Shown here: positions 1 to 7,903 of the stretch, piece after piece | Layout of the letters: the number at the start of each line of letters is the position of its first letter | How positions within the stretch are numbered: position 1 is the first letter of the stretch | Translations under genes and position numbers: made by a program | Notes under the pieces: generated by a model | What the model was told of the DNA's origin: nothing | Databases searched by the model: none | What the model saw: the letters and a program-made list of their open reading frames with translations, nothing else | Origin: Bacillota bacterium | Lineage (GTDB): Bacteria; Bacillota; Clostridia; Lachnospirales; Lachnospiraceae | Direction of reading: 5' to 3' | DNA: 27,143 nt | Assembly: GCA_023389295.1 (NCBI GenBank) | Contig: JAEWEO010000096.1 | Coordinates: 1 to 27,143, forward strand

Positions 1-270
1 CGTGATAATATCAGATGCAATGCAATACTTCCCGGAATGACGGCAACTGATGCTGTTACGGCTAATTTAACAGAAGAATTCAAAGAATTTTTCTTAAAAC
101 ATACTCCAATTAAACGTATGGGAACCCCGGAAGAGATAGCCGGAACAGTAGCTTATTTTGCAAGTGATGATTCTGCGTATACAACAGGGCAAATTGTTGA
201 CGTTTCCGGGGGATTTGGCATGCCAACTCCCGTTTACGGAGATATGATTTCATTTGTGATGAAACGTTAG
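1..270 (+). CDS. SDR family oxidoreductase, C-terminal part (5' end outside window)
   Basis: The reading frame is open from the first base, so only the last 89 residues of a longer protein are present. The visible part has the C-terminal hallmarks of classical short-chain dehydrogenases/reductases: the segment NIRCNAILPGMTATD (the conserved asparagine and PG motif that follow the catalytic helix), the RMGTPEEIAGTVAYFASDDS segment and the TGQIVDVSGG signature near the end. Such enzymes are cytoplasmic NAD(P)H-dependent oxidoreductases. The Rossmann nucleotide motif and the catalytic Tyr-Lys pair lie upstream of the window, so the substrate cannot be guessed. The gene ends at a TAG and is followed by a hairpin terminator, so it is the last gene of its transcript. 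Confidence 0.9.
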   Translation, partial: RDNIRCNAILPGMTATDAVTANLTEEFKEFFLKHTPIKRMGTPEEIAGTVAYFASDDSAYTTGQIVDVSGGFGMPTPVYGDMISFVMKR

Positions 271-297
271 ATAAAAGATTAGATATTTCAGATTAGA

Positions 298-335
298 AAC
301 TAAAAATTAGATCAGTAACTAAATATTAGATTTGT
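298..335. repeat. Short imperfect tandem repeat (2 x 19 bp) after the SDR gene
   Basis: Bases 298-316 and 317-335 are adjacent 19-base copies that differ at three positions. The core TTAGAT/TTAGAA also recurs at 267, 279, 293, 307 and 326, so the whole stretch after the stop codon is a degenerate A+T-rich repeat. No function is evident; replication slippage is a simple explanation. Confidence 0.5.
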
Positions 336-340
336 AACAT

Positions 341-376
341 AAACAGCAGTTTTCCGACATAGAGAAACTGCTGTTT
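341..376 (+). terminator. Hairpin terminator, probably bidirectional
   Basis: A perfect 12-bp stem (341-352 with 365-376, arm AAACAGCAGTTT) encloses a 12-base loop. On the plus strand it is followed by TATGCTATTGTTCTT, a weak U-rich tail. It lies between the SDR stop codon and the stop codon of the decayed minus-strand gene, so it could have ended both transcripts. Confidence 0.7.
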
Positions 377-391
377 TATGCTATTGTTCTT

Positions 392-690
392 CTACACAGT
401 TTCCTTTACAAAGTTCGCTTTGCATCGCAAGATAGCACTATCTATGATCTTGATCGTCTCATCTTTCGTATGAACTAAGCTACTACCCGGCAGGCTTTCA
501 AAGAAATCATAAAAGGTAGTGTAAAAAAATTCATTCATAATAAATGCCATTTTCTTAGTGAGAGTTTGATTTGAATATTCTCATCCGGAAGGTGGTTTTT
601 ATTTGTCCATGCAGTAAAACGTGTAGCTAAAGCTCTTCTATGTAACTTCTCAAAAAAACGAATGTCATATTCAAAAAAACACATGTAATA
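392..690 (-). pseudogene. Decayed gene with a frameshift, unidentified (possibly a transcriptional regulator C-terminus)
   Basis: Reading the minus strand from 690 downward gives an open stretch with protein-like composition (it contains FFEYDIRFFEKLHRRALATRF and then NKNHLPDENIQIKLSL). At about 546-558, in a run of A's, the reading must change frame to continue as KKMAFIMNEFFYTTFYDFFE and end at a stop codon at 392-394. No start codon is found upstream before an in-frame stop, so the N-terminus is missing as well. Together about 95 residues remain. The charged, helical character would suit the C-terminal ligand domain of a TetR-like regulator, but no signature residue proves it. It stands between the SDR gene and the transporter operon. 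Confidence 0.45.
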
Positions 691-770
691 GTGCAGTCAA
701 CTTCTATATACTATCCATCGTAGAGAATGTCTTTATGATTTACTGAAAATTCAGCCAGGAGATGAACAAT

Positions 771-1697
771 ATGAAATTAGAAGCAAAACCAAAGAATAAT
801 GTACCATCTAAATTAGTCAATATATTCGATAACAAAAAAGTTGTACCTTATTTATATATACTACCCATCTTATCTTTTTTAGCAATATTTATATTAAAAC
901 CGTTTATTTTTGCTATCATTAAATCTTTTTATAGATATGATGGATTTAACACCGATGTATTCATTGGATTAGATAATTATATCCAACTGTTTAGTGACCG
1001 AAAGTTCTATATCTCCTTATATAATCTGTTAATATTTTTTATTGGATTTTTTGTTGCTTTTGCTGTACCGATTATTGTTGCTGAGATGATATTTAATTTA
1101 AGAAGTGAAGGACTTAGAAATTTCTTTAGAACCGCTTTGATTATGCCAATGGTTATCCCGGCAATTGTAATTTTACTTGTTTGGAAATTTATGTATTATC
1201 CATCAATAGGTCTTTTTTCTCAAGTATTCGAAGCAATTGGAATGGAAGCACCAAACTTCTTAGGAGGATCAGCATGGGTTAAACCTTCTATTATTATGAT
1301 AGGGTTTCCATGGGTAGCAGGGGTAAATCTCCTCATTATATATGCAGCTTTGCAAGGTATTGATCAATCTGTTATTGAGGCATCTCAAATAGAGGGTTTA
1401 GGCACCATTAAGCGTGTATTTAAGATAGATATTCCACTAATAATGCCTCAAATAAAATCACTTCTGATATTGGGTATTATAGGACAAATGCAGAACTATG
1501 AAAGAATATTGATATTGACGCAAGGAGGACCCAATAATGCATCTCTAGTTCCGGGGTTGTATATGTATCAAGTTGCGTTTCCTACGGATGGGTCAATACC
1601 TCTTTTTGGGTACTCGTGTGCTATGGCAGTGGTTTTGTTCTTAATTACACTCTTTATAACCATATTGGTACTAAGAGAGAGGAAAGAAAATGACTAA
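771..1697 (+). CDS. Sugar ABC transporter permease, LplB/UgpA type
   Basis: This is an integral membrane subunit of a carbohydrate importer (308 residues). The N-terminal hydrophobic segment YLYILPILSFLAIFILKP is typical of the first helix of MalF/UgpA-class permeases; about six membrane segments follow. The cytoplasmic EAA loop that docks the ATPase is seen as EASQIEGLGTIKRVFKIDIPLIMP near residues 205-230. I start it at ATG 771 because AGGAG at 757-761 is nine bases upstream; the in-frame ATG at 762 touches that ribosome binding site and is too close. It overlaps the reading frame of the second permease only if the latter starts at 1690. No ATPase gene is nearby, as is usual where a shared MsmK-type ATPase serves several importers. 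Confidence 0.93.
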   Translation: MKLEAKPKNNVPSKLVNIFDNKKVVPYLYILPILSFLAIFILKPFIFAIIKSFYRYDGFNTDVFIGLDNYIQLFSDRKFYISLYNLLIFFIGFFVAFAVPIIVAEMIFNLRSEGLRNFFRTALIMPMVIPAIVILLVWKFMYYPSIGLFSQVFEAIGMEAPNFLGGSAWVKPSIIMIGFPWVAGVNLLIIYAALQGIDQSVIEASQIEGLGTIKRVFKIDIPLIMPQIKSLLILGIIGQMQNYERILILTQGGPNNASLVPGLYMYQVAFPTDGSIPLFGYSCAMAVVLFLITLFITILVLRERKEND

Positions 1698-1710
1698 GGA
1701 GATAAGGCAA

Positions 1711-2538
1711 ATGGCAAAAAAAAGATTAAGAGCTGGAGAGATATGTTCTATAAGCATATTAACTATAACATTTATAATACTTATCTTCCCTTTTTATATT
1801 ATGATAGTCACTTCACTAAAAAGTGGAACGCAATTTATTCAAAACTTTTGGGGTATAGAATTTCCTATTCAATTAGAGAACTATTCTAGGGCATGGAAGA
1901 GCATTTCGTTATATTTTGGGAATTCTGTAAAGGTAACAGTTCTAACTGTAGGTGGACTGCTTTTGGTTGTTATTCCAGCAGGATATTCATTTGCTCGATT
2001 TAATTTCAGAGGTAAGAATATTTTATTCTACCTTATCATGGCATTTAGCATGATACCAGCGACACTCTTACTTGTTCCAATGTTTTTAAATGTATTGGAT
2101 TTGGGTCTGAATGATAGTCATTGGGGAGTTGTTTTACCGAACATTGCAACATTCTCAGTTGTTGCCATTATGTTAACAAGAAGTTTTTTTCAGCAAATTC
2201 CTGTTTCTTTGTTTGAGTCAGCTTATATTGATGGTGCAAGGGAATCGATGATATTACGCAAAATAGTAATACCTCTATCGAAACCTATCATTGGTACAGT
2301 TGCGGTTATCAATTCATTTAATACCTTTAATCAATATATGTGGCCATTTATTATATTGTCGGATAATAAGTTGAAAACGGTTCCAATAGGTCTTGCAACC
2401 TTGGCAGGGCAGCATGGAGTAAACTTTGGCTACCAAATGGCGGGTTATACCTTGGCAGCATTACCACTACTTATAATATTTGCATCTACTTCAAAGCTTT
2501 ATGTAAGCGGGATAACAGCAGGAGCTATAAAAGGGTGA
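1711..2538 (+). CDS. Sugar ABC transporter permease, LplC/UgpE (MalG) type
   Basis: This is the second membrane subunit of the importer (275 residues from this start). The N-terminal helix is followed by PFYIMIVTSLKSGTQF, typical of the MalG/UgpE class, and the EAA loop reads ESAYIDGARESMILRKIVIPLSKP at about two thirds of the length. ATG 1711 is preferred because AAGGAG at 1696-1701 is nine bases upstream; an alternative ATG at 1690, overlapping the previous gene by 8 bp, has a weaker GAGG at 1679-1682 and would add seven residues. The tight spacing to the first permease indicates one transcript and probably translational coupling. The pair would form the heterodimeric channel for the lipoprotein encoded next. 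Confidence 0.92.
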   Translation: MAKKRLRAGEICSISILTITFIILIFPFYIMIVTSLKSGTQFIQNFWGIEFPIQLENYSRAWKSISLYFGNSVKVTVLTVGGLLLVVIPAGYSFARFNFRGKNILFYLIMAFSMIPATLLLVPMFLNVLDLGLNDSHWGVVLPNIATFSVVAIMLTRSFFQQIPVSLFESAYIDGARESMILRKIVIPLSKPIIGTVAVINSFNTFNQYMWPFIILSDNKLKTVPIGLATLAGQHGVNFGYQMAGYTLAALPLLIIFASTSKLYVSGITAGAIKG

Positions 2539-2596
2539 GTTTGCAACACGAGGCTTAATTTATGATAGTTTAGCGGTATGGGTTATTTTATATCTT

Positions 2597-2656
2597 ACTG
2601 TATAAGGCAAGAGGCTATAATATGTGTTATATAAGTTGAAATACTGTTTATACAGT
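2597..2656 (+). promoter_or_regulatory. Candidate promoter/operator region before the solute-binding protein gene
   Basis: The 212-base gap between the permease and binding-protein genes holds a TATAAT at 2616-2621 with only a poor -35 match upstream, and a short palindrome ACTGTTTATACAGT at 2643-2656. A half-site-like ACTGTATA occurs at 2597-2604. These could give extra transcription of the binding protein, which is normally needed in excess over the permeases. The evidence is motif-level only. Confidence 0.3.
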
Positions 2657-2750
2657 TAAAATGCTTTATTTACTAGGTTGCGCTGTGCAAATATTATTTT
2701 AACTTTTATATTGCATTTATATCTATAAAAAATTATGAGGAGGCAATAAA

Positions 2751-4280
2751 ATGCTAAAGAAAAGAATTTTAAGTTTTACGCTAGTTAGTGTACTTGCATT
2801 AAGCACATTAGTTGGATGTAGTGTAGGCAGCAAAAGTTCAGACAGCAACAGTTCAGGGGATACTGAAAAAGGTAGTACAGCATCACCTACTTCTACTGAG
2901 TCTGAACCAGTAGAAATTAACATTTCGTTTTGGGAGGGTGGAACAGAACAGGAAGTTGAAAACGGTTTAAACAAAGTAATAGAAGCATACAAAAATATTA
3001 AGCCAGAGGTAAAAGTCAATTTAATTAGTCAACCAAGTGATGGATATGCTCAATGGTTAAATACAAGATACGCTTCTAACGGAATGCCTGAAATAGTTAT
3101 GAGTCAGCCAACTCTTCTTAGAGATGCATTTGAACAAGGCTTTCTGCTTAACATAGAAAATGAATTCAATAATCCAAATGAGTATGCTAATGGAACAGTA
3201 TGGAAGGATATATTTGTTGAAGGTAGTTTAAGTAATGTCCATGCTGACTTATATGATCCTTCTTATGCTATACCGCTACAGGGTCTAGGTTTAGCATACT
3301 ACTATAATAAAACTACATATGATCAATTAGGACTTAATGTACCACAAACATATAATGAGTTTATTGAAAACTGTAAGGTCATTGAGAAAAACGATATTAA
3401 CCCAATTGCGCTTCCAGCAATGAAGAAGGATGCAGTTTCATGGATGATTTGGTACTACACAACTGGATTATTTGGAAACAAATATTTATCTGATGCTGCA
3501 ATCAACATAAATATGGATAAGACAATTCAAAATAATGAGCATGTTAAGGCTATTGAAGAAGGATTATTTGATATCACTAAAGGAGATACAAAAAAAGACT
3601 TTGAAAAATACCTGGATTACATTGAGGAGTTGGCGAAATATGCTCAAAAGTCAACAGGACTTGATGAAGCAGGAGCAAAAGCTCAGTTCTTATCTGGTAA
3701 AGCGGCTCATCTAATGAGTGGCAGCTGGGATTTGAAAGCTTTTGTATTGGATAATGAAACTGGTATTGAGATAGGTGCATTCCCGCTTCCTGAATTTACT
3801 TCAGAAAATAGTGAATATGCAGGTGCTCAGCTCACAATTGCATCCTATACACCATTTGCCATAACAAAGACAGCTGAAAGAGATGAGAACGTTAGAAAAG
3901 CTGCAATTGATTTTATGAAGTTTTTAACTGCTCCGGACAACTATAAGTTGTTTGTTGAAACTGCAGCATGTATACCAGCGGTAAATGATTTAGATGTTGA
4001 TGAAAGTTTTAAAGCTTTTACAACAGGTAATCAGCCCTTACTGCCTATCTTCGCTAGAAGCTCAGGCAATAGTCCAATGGACATTAACAATGCCACAATC
4101 AATGTACTTTCCGGTGAAAAGTATAACAGAGATGAGCTGATTAAAGATGTTCAATCATCATTTGTTGATTATGCAGAGGCATTCAAAGAAAAATTAGAAA
4201 TAAGCAAAGAAAATAACTATAAGATAGATGAATTACCTAAGGTTGGTGGAGAGTTTGTACCTTTAAAACCAACTAAATAA
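2751..4280 (+). CDS. ABC transporter substrate-binding lipoprotein (carbohydrate, family 1 type)
   Basis: This 509-residue extracellular protein captures the sugar ligand for the two permeases. It begins with a lipoprotein signal peptide: positive residues (KKR), a hydrophobic core and the lipobox LVGC, with the modified Cys at residue 23, followed by a Ser/Thr/Gly-rich linker. The mature part has the start typical of bacterial sugar-binding proteins (INISFWEGGTEQEVENGLNKV) and WMIWYYTTGLFG and KAAHLMSGSW segments seen in this family. GAGGAGG at 2737-2743, seven bases before ATG 2751, is a very strong ribosome binding site. The gene lies last in the transporter set instead of first and has a 212-base leader of its own. 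The ligand cannot be read from the sequence; the neighbours suggest an oligosaccharide. Confidence 0.92.
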   Translation: MLKKRILSFTLVSVLALSTLVGCSVGSKSSDSNSSGDTEKGSTASPTSTESEPVEINISFWEGGTEQEVENGLNKVIEAYKNIKPEVKVNLISQPSDGYAQWLNTRYASNGMPEIVMSQPTLLRDAFEQGFLLNIENEFNNPNEYANGTVWKDIFVEGSLSNVHADLYDPSYAIPLQGLGLAYYYNKTTYDQLGLNVPQTYNEFIENCKVIEKNDINPIALPAMKKDAVSWMIWYYTTGLFGNKYLSDAAININMDKTIQNNEHVKAIEEGLFDITKGDTKKDFEKYLDYIEELAKYAQKSTGLDEAGAKAQFLSGKAAHLMSGSWDLKAFVLDNETGIEIGAFPLPEFTSENSEYAGAQLTIASYTPFAITKTAERDENVRKAAIDFMKFLTAPDNYKLFVETAACIPAVNDLDVDESFKAFTTGNQPLLPIFARSSGNSPMDINNATINVLSGEKYNRDELIKDVQSSFVDYAEAFKEKLEISKENNYKIDELPKVGGEFVPLKPTK

Positions 4281-4623
4281 TGACTGATTAACATGATTTA
4301 TTAAGTAGATAGTATTTTTTTAGCTTTATAAGCTTATTACTTGGCTATCCCAGTTCAAAGTTGTATAAAGTCTTTGACTTAGGCAGTTTACTGCCAATAC
4401 TATTTTGTGGCTGGGATAGTTTGAGTTAAATAAGGTTTACAAATTTTGCTCAAATAGTGTGCATGGAGGGGTAGAATACAAAAGTTCGCTTGTTTAAACG
4501 GGGATGTTCTGTTTATAGATTTGAAAAAGCAAGACCAACCCTAGACTCAAGGTTACATAATATGGTAAACTGACATTATCATGCTATTATTAACACTAGA
4601 ACAAAAGAGATGGAGGTATCATT
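4281..4623. other. 343-base intergenic stretch with one folded element
   Basis: This gap separates the binding-protein gene from the sensor kinase gene. Apart from the structured element at 4343-4421 and the GGAGG ribosome binding site (4612-4616) of the kinase gene, I see no convincing promoter, terminator or small gene. The short palindrome AGCTTTATAAGCT at 4322-4334 is too weak to interpret. Confidence 0.4.
4343..4421. other. Potential three-way-junction RNA element
   Basis: A 9-bp outer stem, CTATCCCAG (4345-4353) with CTGGGATAG (4411-4419), can be extended by two G-U pairs. It encloses two nested hairpins: TCAAAG/CTTTGA (4355-4360 with 4372-4377) and GGCAG-TTTA-CTGCC (4382-4395). No U-tract follows, so it is not a standard terminator. 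It could be an attenuator, an mRNA-stabilising 3' structure for the binding-protein transcript, or a structured leader of the sensor kinase. Confidence 0.4.
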
Positions 4624-6372
4624 ATGAAAAAACAAAACAGCGATTCTTTCTTTAAAAAATTATTTCTTGTTTTTGTTATGTTTATAATAATACCTCTTCT
4701 TTTGTTGTATTTTTCTTCTGCGAATATGTTTATTATTGATACCAGGCAAAAATTAACAACATTTAGTGAGGAAAAAGTAAGGTTGTTGAAGGATGTTATA
4801 GAGGCTCATACTCTTGGCATAGAAAGAAATATAGATTCTATTTATTACAAAAAGACATTTCATAATATGCTAATAAAGTATAATCGAACGGCGAAAAACA
4901 CATCGATGGAAGAATATAAACTAAAATATGAATTGGAAAGTATTTTACATAGTCTTGATGAAGTAGAAAGTATTATTTATGTAGATAACTATCAGAATTA
5001 CATGTCAGTAGGAATAAACGCAAAAACAGAGATGGCTCTTAAGAATCTTACCATAGCTGAGATGGAAGAAACCCAAGGGCAACTGGTATGGAAATATTAT
5101 AATGTTTCAGGAAAGAATAAGATAGCCATTGGCAGAGAATTCAATATAATTAATGAAAATAATCAGAAGGTTAAATTAGGATATCTGATATTTATTATAG
5201 ATGAAAAAAGAATATTTAATGATTATGAAGAGTATATAGATGAAAGTAATTCTAGCTTTTATATATTTTGTAAGGGAAATTATGTAATGAGTAGCAGTAT
5301 GCGTTCTGAGATTGGATTTAATTATGACCAACTTGGCATAAAAAAGTTACAATCCAATCTGATAGAGAAGGATAAAGAAACATTTATTTATATGCAAAAT
5401 TCAATGACTTCAACTGGATGGAATTTAGTGTTTTTGATAAAGGATGATAGCATACGTACCAATGTTTTAAGGATGTTAATTCTACTAGGTATCATTACCC
5501 TGCTATGTACAATAGTGGCTATAGCAGTATCATTTTTTTTCTCAAAAAATATTAGTAATGCTCTTGTAGGGCTGTTAAAAGGAATGGATGAGGTTCAAAA
5601 AGGTAATTTTAATATAAGAGTATCTACAAAAAAAAGAGATGAGATAGGTATGCTATATGATAGATTTAATCATATGACGGAAAATCTTGCAGATAGTATA
5701 GAAAAAAATATAAGCCTAAATGTAAAAATGAAGGATATTCAGACAATCACCTATGAAGCCCAAATGAATCCCCATTTTATGTATAATACGCTTGAAATGA
5801 TTGGCATGCTAGCTGCATTAGGTGAAAATACAAAGATTGAAGAGTCTGTGGTTTATCTGTCAGAAGTATTACGGTTTAATCTTAGAGAGGAGAAGCAGGT
5901 TACGATAGGCGATGAAATACAAAATATTGAAAACTATTTGAAGATAATCAAGCTAAGATTTTGTGATGATTTTGAATATTCTATCAATGTTGAACAGAGC
6001 CTGCTAAATTGCCATACTTTAAAGTTTTTGCTGCAGCCCTGCGTTGAGAATTGCGTGAAGCATGGTTTCAGTCAAATCCTTGGAGTTGGTATTATAAAGA
6101 TTGCAGTAAAGAGACTAGGCAATGAGATTGTATTTATTATAAAAGACAATGGTATTGGCATGGATGAAGAAAAGGTTGCTAGGCTGAAGGAAAGCTTGGA
6201 AAATGAGGACATTAATAATCGATTTAATATAGGAATGCGTAATGTACATCAAAGAATTAGACTGGTTTATGGAGAGTTATATGGTATTGATATAAAAAGT
6301 GAGCCAAATAAGGGAACATATATATTTATACGAATACCTGTGGATAGTCAGAAAGGAGAAGCAGATGTATAA
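4624..6372 (+). CDS. YesM-like sensor histidine kinase
   Basis: This 582-residue membrane kinase should sense an extracellular carbohydrate signal. It has two membrane helices (about residues 12-34 and 282-305) flanking a ~245-residue extracellular sensor region, then a HAMP linker (about 306-358). The phospho-acceptor segment AQMNPHFMYNTLEM, with His384, is the His_kinase (LytS/YesM) H-box. The HATPase domain shows QPCVENCVKHGF (N-box), DNGIGMDEEK (G1) and GMRNVHQRIRLVYG (G2), then NKGT near the end. GGAGG at 4612-4616 lies seven bases before ATG 4624. It overlaps the regulator gene by 8 bp, so the two are co-translated. Such pairs usually control the neighbouring sugar transporter and hydrolase genes. 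Confidence 0.94.
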   Translation: MKKQNSDSFFKKLFLVFVMFIIIPLLLLYFSSANMFIIDTRQKLTTFSEEKVRLLKDVIEAHTLGIERNIDSIYYKKTFHNMLIKYNRTAKNTSMEEYKLKYELESILHSLDEVESIIYVDNYQNYMSVGINAKTEMALKNLTIAEMEETQGQLVWKYYNVSGKNKIAIGREFNIINENNQKVKLGYLIFIIDEKRIFNDYEEYIDESNSSFYIFCKGNYVMSSSMRSEIGFNYDQLGIKKLQSNLIEKDKETFIYMQNSMTSTGWNLVFLIKDDSIRTNVLRMLILLGIITLLCTIVAIAVSFFFSKNISNALVGLLKGMDEVQKGNFNIRVSTKKRDEIGMLYDRFNHMTENLADSIEKNISLNVKMKDIQTITYEAQMNPHFMYNTLEMIGMLAALGENTKIEESVVYLSEVLRFNLREEKQVTIGDEIQNIENYLKIIKLRFCDDFEYSINVEQSLLNCHTLKFLLQPCVENCVKHGFSQILGVGIIKIAVKRLGNEIVFIIKDNGIGMDEEKVARLKESLENEDINNRFNIGMRNVHQRIRLVYGELYGIDIKSEPNKGTYIFIRIPVDSQKGEADV

Positions 6373-7849
6373 ATTGCTGATAGTGGATGATGAGTATTAT
6401 ATAAGAGAAGGAATGAAAAGTAAAATCGAATGGCAAAACTATAATGTAGAGGTTATAGGAACTGCAAAAAATGGAGTTGAGGCTATCCAATTTGTAAATG
6501 AACAGAGCCCTGACATTATTCTTACAGATATAAGGATGAAGGGTATTGATGGTCTTAGTATGATAGAGCAGCTCAACAAACAGAATTTCAAGGGCAAGTT
6601 TATTATTATGAGCGGGTTTACTCTTTTTGAATATGCCCACAAAGCGCTTGAAGAAGGAGTTTGCCACTACTTGGTTAAGCCTATACAAAAAGAGAAGCTG
6701 ATTGAAATAATCAAAAAGATAACAGGTATGCTGGATGAGAGTAGAACGCAAACCATAGATGAGAAAATCCATAAAAATGATATTCTCCTTAAAGGTATTC
6801 TAAATGGAAACTATATTGAAACCGAAAGGCAATATTTTAAAGATAGCTATATATACGCTATATGTTTTGAAAAACCAATTCTATATGATATTGATGTGGA
6901 GAAGAGAATTGCTACAGCTATAAGTAAAATGGACAATAGGATATTAGTATTTTTTGAGAATAGTAATGAGATGCTACTTTTGGCTCAAGACAATATTAGT
7001 ATAAATCAAATACATATAAAGATCTTACAAATTACTGGTGAGAAGATATGGATTGGTAAGAGTGATATTTTTAGTGAAAAAGAGAAATTTGTGTTGGCAA
7101 GAAAACAGGCTAAGCAGGCTGTTTCCTACAGGATATATTGTAAAGGTTCAGATATTTTTGATTATAGTAAGATTATTCAAAAAAAAATTGATCGGAGTAA
7201 ATATCTTAAAGATATTGATTCAATAGTAGAATACGTTGAGACATTTCAAAACATCAAGATAAAGGCAGTTATTGACAATATAACACGGAGTTTGTCAGAC
7301 GAATATGTTTTACCACAGGATTCACTATGGGTATACTCGAGTATTGTTTTTTCTATGGGAAAAATCTGTGATAAGCTCGGAGTTGAAAAGGTTAGGGATG
7401 TTGATATGGTTAACGAATCTATAGCAAAAATGCATAGTATTCGAAAAATAAAGGAAGCTGTATTTGAACTATGCATTCATACAATGGAAAATATCAAAAA
7501 TGAAAGAAGTAATAGGTCAAAGGTGGATGCTGCCACAATAATTAATTACATAGATAAACACTGCCTTGATTCTATATCGTTAACTGAAATGTCAAAGGTA
7601 TTTTATTTAGATATTTCATATCTTAGTAAAATCATCAAAAATGCTACCGGAAAATCCTTTGTTAAGTATATTACAGAAAGAAGAATGGAAAAGTCAAAGG
7701 GACTATTACAGAATACAGACATTCCAATAAGCGATATCTCAGAAAGGGTCGGTTACACAGAAGCAAATTATTTTAGTCAGCTATTTAAAAAGCTAGTGGG
7801 GATATCGCCAACAGAATATCGTGAGAAATACAGTAAGTTATTTAGTTAA
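6365..7849 (+). CDS. YesN-like response regulator, receiver plus AraC-type DNA-binding domain
   Basis: The protein (494 residues) begins MYKLLIVDDEYYIREGM, with acidic pocket Asp8/Asp9, phospho-acceptor Asp55 (ILTDIRMKGIDG), Ser83 and Lys105 (HYLVKP), a complete receiver. A ~270-residue middle region of the YesN type follows, and the C-terminal ~100 residues are two AraC-family helix-turn-helix units (SLTEMSKVFYLDISYLSKIIK and ISDISERVGYTEANYFSQLFKK, ending GISPTEYRE). The frame is open further upstream to 6299, but ATG 6365 is right because AAAGGAG (6352-6358) precedes it by six bases and the receiver begins there. It is the phosphorylation partner of the kinase it overlaps and probably activates the transporter and glycosidase genes around it. 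Confidence 0.94.
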   Translation: MYKLLIVDDEYYIREGMKSKIEWQNYNVEVIGTAKNGVEAIQFVNEQSPDIILTDIRMKGIDGLSMIEQLNKQNFKGKFIIMSGFTLFEYAHKALEEGVCHYLVKPIQKEKLIEIIKKITGMLDESRTQTIDEKIHKNDILLKGILNGNYIETERQYFKDSYIYAICFEKPILYDIDVEKRIATAISKMDNRILVFFENSNEMLLLAQDNISINQIHIKILQITGEKIWIGKSDIFSEKEKFVLARKQAKQAVSYRIYCKGSDIFDYSKIIQKKIDRSKYLKDIDSIVEYVETFQNIKIKAVIDNITRSLSDEYVLPQDSLWVYSSIVFSMGKICDKLGVEKVRDVDMVNESIAKMHSIRKIKEAVFELCIHTMENIKNERSNRSKVDAATIINYIDKHCLDSISLTEMSKVFYLDISYLSKIIKNATGKSFVKYITERRMEKSKGLLQNTDIPISDISERVGYTEANYFSQLFKKLVGISPTEYREKYSKLFS

Positions 7850-7876
7850 TAAAAATTTGAAGAGAAAGGGATGGTT

Positions 7877-7899
7877 ATTTATCACCTTTAGTGATAAAT
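7877..7899 (+). promoter_or_regulatory. Hairpin between ribosome-binding-like site and oxidoreductase start
   Basis: A 9-bp stem (ATTTATCAC 7877-7885 with GTGATAAAT 7891-7899) with a 5-base loop sits between a purine-rich AAAGGG (7865-7870) and the start ATG at 7904. No ribosome binding site lies at normal distance from that ATG, but folding this hairpin would leave about ten unpaired bases between the two, the usual spacing. Confidence 0.4.
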
Positions 7900-7903
7900 C
7901 GTC

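Noticed and set aside
298..335. Possible CRISPR-like or iteron array from TTAGAT repeats
   Set aside because: The repeats are very short, degenerate and unevenly spaced, without spacers or nearby cas or replication genes.
762..770. ATG 762 as start of the first permease
   Set aside because: It directly abuts the AGGAG ribosome binding site; ATG 771 has normal spacing.
6299..6364. Upstream extension of the response regulator frame
   Set aside because: It overlaps the kinase domain end in another frame, has no ribosome binding site, and the receiver domain begins at ATG 6365.
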